From Actinomycetota bacterium (GTDB lineage Bacteria; Actinomycetota; Acidimicrobiia; Acidimicrobiales; CADCTF01), in the NCBI GenBank assembly GCA_019348305.1, contig JAHWJQ010000053.1, positions 1 through 11,512 on the forward strand: 11,512 bases of DNA. The letters are read 5' to 3'. Under the pieces are notes generated by a model. That model was not told where the DNA came from. It did no database searches and saw nothing but the letters and a program-made list of their open reading frames with translations. Made by a program: the position numbers and the translations under genes. Positions 1 to 5,689 of the stretch are shown here, piece after piece (positions within the stretch are counted from its first letter, which is position 1; every line of letters begins with the position of its first letter).

Positions 1-1039
1 TGTCGGTGATGACGCCGAGCTCGTAGTCGAGTCGCTGCACGACCGTTGGAGGAAGGTGCTCGCCGTAGCGGGCGCGGGCGCCTTCGTAGGTGAGCCACCG
101 CAGGTACTCGTCCTCGTGGCCGAATCCCTCGGGGAGCGGGAACGACGGCAGCTGCGGCTTTCCGAACTCGATCTCCACCTTGGCCCGCTCCGCGATCCAC
201 AGCGTGTTGTCGCAGGCCTGCTCATAGGACGAGAACAGCGACCGCATCTCGGCCGCGCTCTTCAGGTAGTGCTGGTCGGAGTCGAACTTGAACCGGTTCG
301 GGTCGTCGATGGAAGAGCCGGTCTGCACGCACAGCAGGGCGTCGTGCGCGACGGCATCGGCCTGGTGGGTGTAGTGGCTGTCGTTGGTGGCCAGCAGGGG
401 CGCGCCGATGCGCCTGGCGATCTCGATGAGCTGGGGGTTCGTCCGGCGCTGCTCGGCCAGGCCGTGGTCCTGCAACTCCACGAACAGCGAGTCGCGCCCG
501 AAGATGTCCTGAAGCCGAGCCGCCAGCTGGGTGGCCTTTTCCACCTGGTCGTTGAGCAGGGCCTGCAGGACGACGCCTCCCAGGCACCCGGTGGTGGCGA
601 TGACCCCGTCATGCCACTGCTCGAGCAACTCCCAGTCGAGGCGAGGCTTGTAGAAGTAGCCCTCGAGGTAGGCGAGCGAGGACAGCTTCAACAGGTTGCG
701 GTAGCCCTGAGTGGTCTCGGCCAGGAGGGTGAGGTGGTAATAGAGCTTCTCGCCCCGCTCTCCCTCGCCGCCAGTGTCGTCGAGGCGGCCCCGGCGCACC
801 GGGCGCTCGGTGCGGCTCTCGGCCGCCATGTACGCCTCGATGCCGATGACGGGGTTGATGCCCTCGGCGTGGCAGGCCCGGTAGAAGTCGAGGACGCCGT
901 ACATGTTGCCGTGGTCGGTGATCCCGAGCGCCGGTTGACCGTCGGCCGCCGCCGCCGCCACGACCTGGTTGACCCGAGCCGCTCCATCGAGCATCGAGAA
1001 CTCGGTGTGAAGGTGCAGATGGCTGAAGGAATCCGCCAC
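1..1039 (-). CDS. dnaE: DNA polymerase III alpha subunit, DnaE1 type (N-terminal ~346 residues; 3' end outside window)
   Basis: This is the catalytic subunit of the replicative DNA polymerase III; the part seen is the N-terminal PHP domain and the start of the polymerase core. The reverse-strand frame is open from a GTG at 1039 to the left edge. The protein begins VADSFSHLHLHTEFSMLDG, the classic PHP metal-binding start, followed by TDHGNMYG (about residue 40), the LLKLSS region, GVIATTGCLGG, LATNDSHY (about residue 230) and LLCVQTG. The form HLHxHTEFSMLDG matches DnaE1 replicases rather than the damage-inducible DnaE2. The GTG start is supported by GAGAGG ending 6 nt upstream and by conserved sequence beginning at once after it. 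The upstream 99 nt carry a -10-like element and DnaA-box-like sites. The finger, tau-binding and OB regions are outside the window. Identification is firm. Confidence 0.96.
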   Translation of the reverse strand, partial: MADSFSHLHLHTEFSMLDGAARVNQVVAAAAADGQPALGITDHGNMYGVLDFYRACHAEGINPVIGIEAYMAAESRTERPVRRGRLDDTGGEGERGEKLYYHLTLLAETTQGYRNLLKLSSLAYLEGYFYKPRLDWELLEQWHDGVIATTGCLGGVVLQALLNDQVEKATQLAARLQDIFGRDSLFVELQDHGLAEQRRTNPQLIEIARRIGAPLLATNDSHYTHQADAVAHDALLCVQTGSSIDDPNRFKFDSDQHYLKSAAEMRSLFSSYEQACDNTLWIAERAKVEIEFGKPQLPSFPLPEGFGHEDEYLRWLTYEGARARYGEHLPPTVVQRLDYELGVITD

Positions 1040-1058
1040 GGACGGCCTCTCGATGAGC

Positions 1059-1095
1059 GTCCACAGGTCCCTGTCGACAACCTGTGGACAAATTA
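1059..1095 (-). promoter_or_regulatory. Putative dnaE promoter (-10) with clustered DnaA-box-like sequences
   Basis: Read on the minus strand, a -10-like TAATTT (1095-1090) overlaps TTGTCCACA (1091-1083), which is identical to the DnaA-box consensus of high-GC actinobacteria. A second copy with one mismatch, TTGTCGACA, lies at 1080-1072, exactly 11 nt (one helical turn) further. A third, weaker box, GCGTCCACA, lies on the plus strand at 1057-1065. Together the outer boxes form a perfect 10-bp inverted repeat, GTCCACAGGT / ACCTGTGGAC (1059-1068 and 1080-1089), around an 11-nt spacer. The dnaE start codon is 20 nt downstream. DnaA control of dnaE is inferred; no convincing -35 hexamer was found. 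Confidence 0.55.
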
Positions 1096-1138
1096 CACGG
1101 ATGTGGTTCGAGGCTAGCGCAGCGGAGTTCGGGCGCGC

Positions 1139-1627
1139 TCAGCTGCCGTCGGCTTCGCCCGGCTCCCGCTCCTTGCGCCGCACGAGGTAGGCGGCGGCGG
1201 CCAGCAACAGGACGAGCAGGCCGAGGACGCCGATCTCGGTCATGGCTGCGCCGAAGGCCTGGTCTCCCAGGCCTTCTTCACTCCTGGCCCGCAGCGTGAT
1301 GACGATGATCTCTTTGATCGAGGCGATGATGCCGACCACCAAGAACGGCTCGGCCACGAGCTGGCGCTCGATCATGGTGGCCCGGATGCCGGCCAGCAGC
1401 TCGAGCACGATGAACACGAGCAGGAGCCCGTCGAGGGCTGTGGTGACGGCGCCCTCGACGCCCTTTTGAAGGTCGCTCACCAGGTGGTAGCCCACGGTCA
1501 ACAAGACGACCACCGCGCTGGCGATCAGGAGAAGTCCGGCCAGGATGTAGACGGCGTTCTCGCCCATCCGGAGGTAGCGGTCGACCGGGTGGTTCTCCAG
1601 ATGCGACGCCTCGGCGTTGGGGGGCAT
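1139..1627 (-). CDS. PsiE-family (phosphate-starvation-inducible E-like) four-helix membrane protein
   Basis: This 162-residue protein has four predicted membrane helices (about residues 24-46, 63-82, 92-112 and 129-149) and a charged, Arg/Lys/Glu-rich C-terminal tail, RRKEREPGEADGS. The block LLLVFIVLELLAGIRATM, followed by a conserved Glu (residue 93) and the IASIKEIIVI helix, is characteristic of the PsiE family. The molecular function of this family is unknown; the name comes from phosphate-starvation induction of the E. coli member and need not apply here. The ATG at 1627 is preceded by GGTAGG with 8 nt spacing. It lies upstream of dnaE in the same direction, 99 nt away, and divergently from a GGDEF protein across 54 nt. 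That arrangement might mean shared regulation. Confidence 0.85.
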   Translation of the reverse strand: MPPNAEASHLENHPVDRYLRMGENAVYILAGLLLIASAVVVLLTVGYHLVSDLQKGVEGAVTTALDGLLLVFIVLELLAGIRATMIERQLVAEPFLVVGIIASIKEIIVITLRARSEEGLGDQAFGAAMTEIGVLGLLVLLLAAAAYLVRRKEREPGEADGS

Positions 1628-1635
1628 CTGCAGAA

Positions 1636-1647
1636 CCTACCGGTAGG
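1636..1647. promoter_or_regulatory. 12-bp perfect palindrome in the divergent psiE-like / GGDEF spacer
   Basis: CCTACCGGTAGG is its own reverse complement and sits in the 54-nt spacer between two divergent start codons (1627 and 1682). It also provides the GGTAGG that could act as the ribosome-binding site of the minus-strand gene. TAGGCT (1644-1649) would fit a -10 for the plus-strand gene. It could be an operator, but may be chance. Confidence 0.3.
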
Positions 1648-1681
1648 CTTCCACGATGCGCCTCGAGGTCGGAGCACGGTC

Positions 1682-2620
1682 GTGAGCGCCGAGACGACGG
1701 CGCCCGCCCGGACGCTGCTCGTCGTCTCTGGCGATCCCGACGTCCTCGCTGCCACCGAGGGACTGTTGCCCGCGCGCGGTTACCGGGTGCTGCGGTCGGG
1801 GGACCCCGCGGCCGCCGTCGCCGTCGTCCAGTCCGAGCGACCGGCGGCGGTGCTCGTCGACGCCGACCCCCTGGCCCCCGCCCTCGCCTTCCTCGACGCG
1901 CTGCGAGCCGACGAGACCGCCGGCGCAGTGCCGGTGGTGCTGGCCGTCACCGAGATGACCGCCGAGGGCGTCGCCGAGGCGATCCGCCGGGGGGCCCATG
2001 ACTTCCTGCGCAAGCCGGTGGACTCCGCTGAGGTCGTGGCCCGCCTGGTCGCGGCGGAGCGGGTCGGCCAGTTGCAGCGCGACCTCGCGACCCGCGACGC
2101 CGATGCCGCCGAACTGCTGCGCGTCGACCCCCTCACCGGCCTGTCCAGCCGCCGCAGCGTCGAGGAGCACCTGGAGGTGGTGGCCGCCTCGGCCCGGCGG
2201 GTGAGAACCGCCTTCAGCGTCGTGGTGATCGACGTCGACCGCCTCGAGCGGGTGAACCGGGACCACGGCCGGCCCGCCGGCGACGCCGTACTCCGGTCGG
2301 TGGCCCAGACCATCTCTTCGCGGCTGCGCACCGAGGACGTGGCCGGCCGTCGCGGAGGCGACCAGTTCCTGGTCGTCCTCCCCCACACCTCCCTCGATGG
2401 AGCCTGGCGTCTGGCCGACAGGATCCGCCAATCGGTGAGCGACCAGCCCGTCGTCCTCGACGACCATCGCGACGTAGTGGTCACCGTCTCCGCCGGGTGC
2501 AGCGAGGGCGCCGGCGACGACCCCGGAGACCAGGTTCGCCGGGCTCAGGTGGCGCTGTGGGAGGCGAAGTCGACCGGGCGCAACCGGGCCGTCGCCGACA
2601 CCTCTGCCCTCGCCTCCTGA
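1682..2620 (+). CDS. Response regulator with receiver and GGDEF (diguanylate cyclase-like, GGDQF) domains
   Basis: This 312-residue protein has an N-terminal receiver domain (about 10-125) and a C-terminal GGDEF domain (about 146-306). Receiver landmarks are Asp18/Asp20 (SGDPD), the likely phosphorylated Asp60 (VLVDADP), Thr90 and Lys111 (LRKPVD). GGDEF landmarks are DPLTGL (149-154), IDVDRLERVNRDHG (guanine-binding Asn present), the RxxD inhibitory site R216-TE-D219, and RGGDQF (GGDQF at 225-229). Active enzymes convert two GTP to c-di-GMP. Here the fourth signature position is Gln instead of Glu, so activity is uncertain and a c-di-GMP-binding role through the intact I-site is possible. The GTG at 1682 is chosen because GGAG lies 7 nt upstream and the receiver begins just after it; an open frame back to 1466 is antisense to the PsiE gene. 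No sensor kinase is seen nearby. Confidence 0.88.
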   Translation: MSAETTAPARTLLVVSGDPDVLAATEGLLPARGYRVLRSGDPAAAVAVVQSERPAAVLVDADPLAPALAFLDALRADETAGAVPVVLAVTEMTAEGVAEAIRRGAHDFLRKPVDSAEVVARLVAAERVGQLQRDLATRDADAAELLRVDPLTGLSSRRSVEEHLEVVAASARRVRTAFSVVVIDVDRLERVNRDHGRPAGDAVLRSVAQTISSRLRTEDVAGRRGGDQFLVVLPHTSLDGAWRLADRIRQSVSDQPVVLDDHRDVVVTVSAGCSEGAGDDPGDQVRRAQVALWEAKSTGRNRAVADTSALAS

Positions 2621-2629
2621 ATAACGCCG

Positions 2630-2641
2630 CCTACAGGTAGG
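2630..2641. repeat. Short inverted repeat at the convergent gene junction
   Basis: CCTAC-AG-GTAGG forms a 5-bp stem across the stop codon of the minus-strand proteasome activator, 10 nt beyond the stop of the GGDEF gene. It differs by one base from the palindrome at 1636-1647. It is too short to be a convincing terminator, and part of it is fixed by the codons for the C-terminal Thr-Tyr-Leu-stop. Confidence 0.25.
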
Positions 2642-3128
2642 TGCCGGGGCGGGTAGCGCCCTCAGGCGCCGGCGGCAGGCCCCGCCGGCGCATCTCCTCC
2701 ATCTGCTGGCGCAGCTCCATCTGCTGGGCGAACAGCGTGGCCTGGATCCCGTGGAAGAGACCTTCGAGCCACCCCACCAGCTGGGCCTGCGCGATGCGCA
2801 GCTCCGCCTCCGACGGAGGGCCGCCGCTGGCGTCGAAGGGGCTCGAGAGCCGGGTCAACTCGTCGCTGAGGTCGTCGGAGAGGCTCTCTCCGAGCTCGGT
2901 GATCGACGTCTGGTAGATGTCGGTGAGCCGCTCGCGGCCGGCGTCGTCGAGGGGCGCCCGGCGGACCTCTTCGAGCAACTGCTTGATCATCGACCCGATG
3001 CGCATCACCTTGGCCGGGTGCTGCACCGCCTCTCCCTTTCCCGCCTCGTCCGCCGCCGGGGCCGCCGGCGCCACCTCGACGGGCTCTGGGACGAGGAGCG
3101 GCGTGCGCTGGGAGGGGTGCTCGACCAT
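2631..3128 (-). CDS. bpa: Bacterial proteasome activator (Bpa / PafE family)
   Basis: This 165-residue protein resembles the ATP-independent ring activator that docks on the 20S proteasome and opens its gate for unfolded or damaged proteins. A disordered Pro/Ala/Glu-rich N-terminus (1-40) is followed by the conserved helical core: IGSMIKQLLEEVRRAPLDDA (45-64), the segment to about residue 98, then ELRIAQAQLVGWLEGLFHGI (109-128) and FAQQMELRQQ. These match my memory of mycobacterial PafE closely. The C-terminus is GTYL (162-165), where the mycobacterial protein ends GQYL; this tail inserts into the proteasome alpha-ring pockets, and the penultimate Tyr is kept. The ATG starts 4 nt after the stop of the upstream phosphodiesterase gene, with AGGA 7 nt before it, so the two are probably co-translated. 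The gene implies that the organism has a 20S proteasome, which is not in this window. Confidence 0.93.
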   Translation of the reverse strand: MVEHPSQRTPLLVPEPVEVAPAAPAADEAGKGEAVQHPAKVMRIGSMIKQLLEEVRRAPLDDAGRERLTDIYQTSITELGESLSDDLSDELTRLSSPFDASGGPPSEAELRIAQAQLVGWLEGLFHGIQATLFAQQMELRQQMEEMRRRGLPPAPEGATRPGTYL

Positions 3129-3132
3129 CGGC

Positions 3133-4302
3133 TCATCCTAAGGCCAGGAGGGGCACCAGCATCTCGTCCGCCGTGAGCGAACCGTGCCGGCACCGGAGCC
3201 GGGCCGGTTGCGGCTGCCCGTTGAGGGGTGTCGCTGAGGCGCCCTCGATCCTCGGGCTCACGAAGGCAATCGGCTGGCGAGCCACGAGGCCGACGTCGCC
3301 GATGCGGCGGGCGACCAGGGGGCTGAGCGGGCCGCCGAACCAGCGGCCGGCGTCTGCTTCTTCGCGCGTCACCACCCAGCCCAGCCCGGTGCCGGCAACC
3401 CACTCCTCCGCCGCCGCCGCCAGCTCGGCCGCCCTGCCCGGTAGGGCGTGCAGCCAGCAGAAGCGGCCCTCGCCGGACACCGCCTGGCAGAGGTCCTGCA
3501 CCTCGTCGGGCAGGCTCACCAGGCGCTCCCCCACCTCCACCTGGCCGTGGTCGGACGTCACGACGAGGGCGGCTCCCGGCGTCAATGCCGCGGCGACGTC
3601 AGCCACGATCCGGTCGGCGGCCACCACTTCGGCGTCGTAGTAGGCCCCGAACCCCCGCTCGTGGGCAATGTGGTCGATCCCGTCGTAGTAGGCGTAGACG
3701 AGCGGCTCCCCCTCGGCCAGCAGCGACCGCACCTCCACCGCGATGGAGGAAGCCTCCCGCCACCCCCGCAGCCGCGCTCCGCCGAGGTGGGCCAGCGTGA
3801 AGCCGCTGCCGGCGAACTCCGCCCGGGTCACCACCGGTACCGGGCTGCCACCGAAGGCCGGAAGTGCCTGGAACCCCTCCGGGGGCACCTGCTGGCGGGC
3901 GTCCCCTTCTGCCGTTCGCCACCGAAGGACGTTGAGGATCTGGTTGTTGTCGAGGCGGAGGCGGTACCCGACGATGCCGTGGACGGCTGGGGGTCGCCCG
4001 AGGGTCAGCGAGGCCAGCGCGCAAGCGGTCGTCGTGGGGGCCACCGAGTGGATGGGCCGCCCCGCCATGGCGGCCAGGGTGGGGGCGAGCCCGAGACGCT
4101 GCCGGAACTGCAACCAGCCGAGCCCGTCGAGCACCAACAGCACGACCTGGCGGGCGTCGAGCACGGGCTCGGGAAGCCACTGCGGCCGAGGCCGCTCCTG
4201 CTGCAAGGCCGGAACCAGGTTGGCGAGGCAGGCTCCGCCGTAGTCAGGCAGCAACGGGGCCGACGCGGGCTCGGCCAGCAGCTCCGGCCCCCCGACGCTC
4301 AC
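3133..4302 (-). CDS. Alkaline-phosphatase-superfamily phosphodiesterase / nucleotide pyrophosphatase-like protein
   Basis: This 389-residue protein shows the two-metal site of type I phosphodiesterases/nucleotide pyrophosphatases: Asp59 in LLVLDGLG, a Thr nucleophile in APTTTACAL (Thr90-92), Asp207 and His211 in YYDGIDH (DxxxH), Asp251-His252 in VVTSDHGQ, and His373 in RCRHGSL near the C-terminus. Such enzymes hydrolyse phosphodiester or pyrophosphate bonds; the substrate here cannot be told from the sequence. There is no signal peptide or membrane segment, so it is predicted to be cytoplasmic, unlike many secreted relatives. The GTG at 4302 begins VSVGGPELLAEP; upstream there are near-copies of the same GTGAGC start context at 14-nt steps in other frames, so the start is not certain. 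Its stop is 4 nt before the proteasome activator gene, and the two form an apparent operon read from the 4303-4434 spacer. Confidence 0.85.
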   Translation of the reverse strand: MSVGGPELLAEPASAPLLPDYGGACLANLVPALQQERPRPQWLPEPVLDARQVVLLVLDGLGWLQFRQRLGLAPTLAAMAGRPIHSVAPTTTACALASLTLGRPPAVHGIVGYRLRLDNNQILNVLRWRTAEGDARQQVPPEGFQALPAFGGSPVPVVTRAEFAGSGFTLAHLGGARLRGWREASSIAVEVRSLLAEGEPLVYAYYDGIDHIAHERGFGAYYDAEVVAADRIVADVAAALTPGAALVVTSDHGQVEVGERLVSLPDEVQDLCQAVSGEGRFCWLHALPGRAAELAAAAEEWVAGTGLGWVVTREEADAGRWFGGPLSPLVARRIGDVGLVARQPIAFVSPRIEGASATPLNGQPQPARLRCRHGSLTADEMLVPLLALG

Positions 4303-4307
4303 GGGCG

Positions 4308-4349
4308 CTCGCTCACCGGCACTCGCTCACTGGCACTCGCTCCCCGGGG
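4308..4349. repeat. Three tandem 14-nt repeats just upstream of the phosphodiesterase start
   Basis: The units are CTCGCTCACCGGCA (4308-4321), CTCGCTCACTGGCA (4322-4335) and the more diverged CTCGCTCCCCGGGG (4336-4349). On the minus strand, units 1 and 2 each give GTGAGCGAG, echoing the annotated start GTGAGCGTC at 4302. GTG codons therefore fall at 4330, 4316 and 4302, in three different reading frames. Confidence 0.7.
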
Positions 4350-4358
4350 TCACGTGAC
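4342..4358. promoter_or_regulatory. Adjacent palindromes in the divergent phosphodiesterase / Rrf2 spacer
   Basis: CCCCGGGG (4342-4349) is followed, sharing one base, by the perfect 10-bp palindrome GTCACGTGAC (4349-4358). A minus-strand -10-like TAGCCT (4368-4363) lies just upstream for the phosphodiesterase operon, placing its transcription start inside the palindrome. An operator bound by the divergent Rrf2 regulator or another dimeric factor is possible. This is inference only. Confidence 0.35.
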
Positions 4359-4420
4359 GGAAAGGCTACCGGCGCCGGGCGGGGACGAGGGCGGACCAGG
4401 AAGACGCGCCCACCCGGGCG

Positions 4421-4434
4421 TACCATGGGTTGTC
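4421..4434 (+). promoter_or_regulatory. Possible -10 element for a leaderless Rrf2-family transcript
   Basis: TACCAT (4421-4426, TAnnnT form) ends 8 nt before the GTG at 4435. No Shine-Dalgarno sequence precedes that start codon. This geometry fits leaderless transcripts, which are common in actinobacteria, with transcription beginning at or next to the start codon. No good -35 is seen. Confidence 0.35.
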
Positions 4435-4878
4435 GTGAAGGTGTCCACCCGGGGTGACTACGCGAGTCGGGCCCTGCTCTCACTGGCCCTGCACGCCGGC
4501 GAGACCCCGACCTCGGTGCGCGACATCGCCGAGCGGACCGGGCTGCCCCAGCCCTACCTCGAACAGATCCTCCTCGCCCTCAAGGGCGCCGGCCTGGTCC
4601 GCTCGAAACGAGGTGTCGGCGGGGGCTACGTGCTGGCCCGCGACCCGTCGGAGATCAGCCTGAGCCAGATCGTGAGTGCGGTGGACGGGCCGATCGTGGC
4701 CGGCGACTTCGGGGAGCCTCACCAGAACGGCGCCTGCGACCACGAGGGCCAGTGCGTCCTGCTGGCCGTGTGGGCCGACGTGAGCGCGCACATGAGGGAG
4801 CACCTCGAGTCCTTCACGTTGGCCGAGATGGTGGCCAGGGCCCGCGGCACCACGACGTCGCTGGCCCCCCTCACCTAG
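4435..4878 (+). CDS. Rrf2-family transcriptional regulator, possibly Fe-S-binding
   Basis: This 147-residue regulator has an Rrf2 winged helix: VKVSTRGDYASRALLSLALH at the N-terminus, SVRDIAERTGLPQPYLEQIL (27-46, recognition region) and the wing RSKRGVGGGYVLAR (56-69). Family members such as IscR and NsrR sense Fe-S status, nitric oxide or redox through a cluster held by Cys residues, in NsrR together with Asp8. Here there are Cys101 and Cys107 (CX5C, before VLLAVW) and Asp8. The first of the three IscR/NsrR cysteines is replaced: position 95, where it would fall, is Pro. The GTG at 4435 is chosen because the family sequence starts exactly there; the frame is open much further upstream but runs antisense to the phosphodiesterase gene. 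The gene is divergent from that operon and may control it or itself. No iron-sulfur assembly genes lie next to it. Confidence 0.9.
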   Translation: MKVSTRGDYASRALLSLALHAGETPTSVRDIAERTGLPQPYLEQILLALKGAGLVRSKRGVGGGYVLARDPSEISLSQIVSAVDGPIVAGDFGEPHQNGACDHEGQCVLLAVWADVSAHMREHLESFTLAEMVARARGTTTSLAPLT

Positions 4879-4886
4879 ACAAGTCC

Positions 4887-4940
4887 GGGCAGCTTCAACG
4901 TCGGTATGCGGCGGTCAGGCTGCCCAAAGCCGGCGGGCAG
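4887..4940. terminator. Hairpin-forming spacer between convergent genes
   Basis: In the 64 nt between the rrf2 stop (4878) and the convergent membrane-protein stop (4943), CTGCCC (4920-4925) can pair with GGGCAG (4935-4940) over a 9-nt loop. The overlapping GCTGCCC (4919-4925) can instead pair with GGGCAGC (4887-4893). The two foldings are mutually exclusive. There is no T-tract, so a factor-independent terminator is only plausible. Confidence 0.35.
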
Positions 4941-4942
4941 GG

Positions 4943-5689
4943 TCAGCGAGGGGCCGGCCGCTCGGGGGGTTCTCCGACAGACGCGGTTTCCTCGGGGCGT
5001 AGGCCCCGGCGCCGGCCCGGATCGGGCACCTCGTCCGTCGCCCCGACGTCGACCAGGCGGACCTCCGGGCGGCGGGCAAGTCGTTGCAGCTGCTCGGCCG
5101 GACCTGTGACGAGGCCGCCATAGACCAGCCCTCCGGGCCTTTCGAGCCAGCGGGCGAGGGAGGTCACCCGCGCCAGGTCCTGTGCGTACTGCGCGGCGAA
5201 GTCGGGGTCCGAGACGGTAGGGAGCAGCTCTTGCAAGGCCCGCTTCTCCGACAGCGCCTCCTCACGCTGGAGGCGGACGAAGGTGCCTACCGACCCCGTC
5301 GCCGGGATCTCGTCGGGCACCCCTCCGGGTGCCGCCACCAACAGGGAGTGGACCTTGATCCCCGTCCCTGCCAAGGAGCGGCGGGCAGCGGCCTCATCGA
5401 GGTAGTCGGCAAAGGACACGACCGCGCTCCTGCGCCCTCGGGCGCCGGCCAGGGCCCGGGTGCGGGCCTGCAGGTACGGGGCCACGAGGCGCCCCGGGGA
5501 AGGCCCGATCTCGCCGGCGGGCTCACTGGCCGCCGGCGCGGCCTGCCGAGCTTCGTCTTCGGTGAGCCGGGTCGCGGCCGTGGCGACCCCCAGGGCCAGC
5601 ACCAAGGCGACCACGGCGGCCAGCACCCGGAGGAGCAGCCGGACCAGCTCTTCGTCGGTGGGAGCGGCGTGCCCCTCGGGGCGCGTCAC
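4943..5689 (-). CDS. Single-pass membrane protein of unknown function, last gene of the lspA-rluD operon
   Basis: I do not recognise a named family. The 248-residue product has a short cytoplasmic N-terminus (VTRPEGHAAPTDEELVR), one hydrophobic segment at about 18-38 (LLLRVLAAVVALVLALGVAT), then a soluble part predicted to lie outside the membrane, with an Arg/Pro/Glu-rich C-terminus that looks disordered. Two stretches look alike in pattern, a strand, a helix with LA(R/G), then a strand: AVVSFADYLDEAAARRSL..KVHSLL and GLVYGGLVTGPAEQLQRLAR..VRLVDVG. They could be a paired alpha/beta domain; this is inference. The GTG start overlaps the rluD stop as GTGA, so translation is probably coupled. 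The open frame extends upstream to 5917, but only as a shadow of rluD. Co-transcription with lspA suggests, without proving, an envelope role. Confidence 0.75.
   Translation of the reverse strand: MTRPEGHAAPTDEELVRLLLRVLAAVVALVLALGVATAATRLTEDEARQAAPAASEPAGEIGPSPGRLVAPYLQARTRALAGARGRRSAVVSFADYLDEAAARRSLAGTGIKVHSLLVAAPGGVPDEIPATGSVGTFVRLQREEALSEKRALQELLPTVSDPDFAAQYAQDLARVTSLARWLERPGGLVYGGLVTGPAEQLQRLARRPEVRLVDVGATDEVPDPGRRRGLRPEETASVGEPPERPAPR

Noticed and set aside
1098..1115. LexA/SOS box near dnaE (TCGAAC half-site on the minus strand)
   Set aside because: The second half-site GTTCGA is absent at the required spacing, and the polymerase is DnaE1 type rather than the SOS-induced DnaE2.
56..1117. 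Long plus-strand open frame opposite dnaE
   Set aside because: It is antisense to an unambiguous DnaE PHP domain, lacks any recognisable motif, and such shadows are expected at this GC content.
1466..1681. Upstream extension of the GGDEF protein
   Set aside because: It runs antisense through the PsiE-family gene, and the GTG at 1682 has a good ribosome-binding site with the receiver domain starting right after.
3448..4434. 329-codon N-terminal extension of the Rrf2 protein
   Set aside because: The extension is antisense to the phosphodiesterase gene and Rrf2 homology begins exactly at the GTG at 4435.
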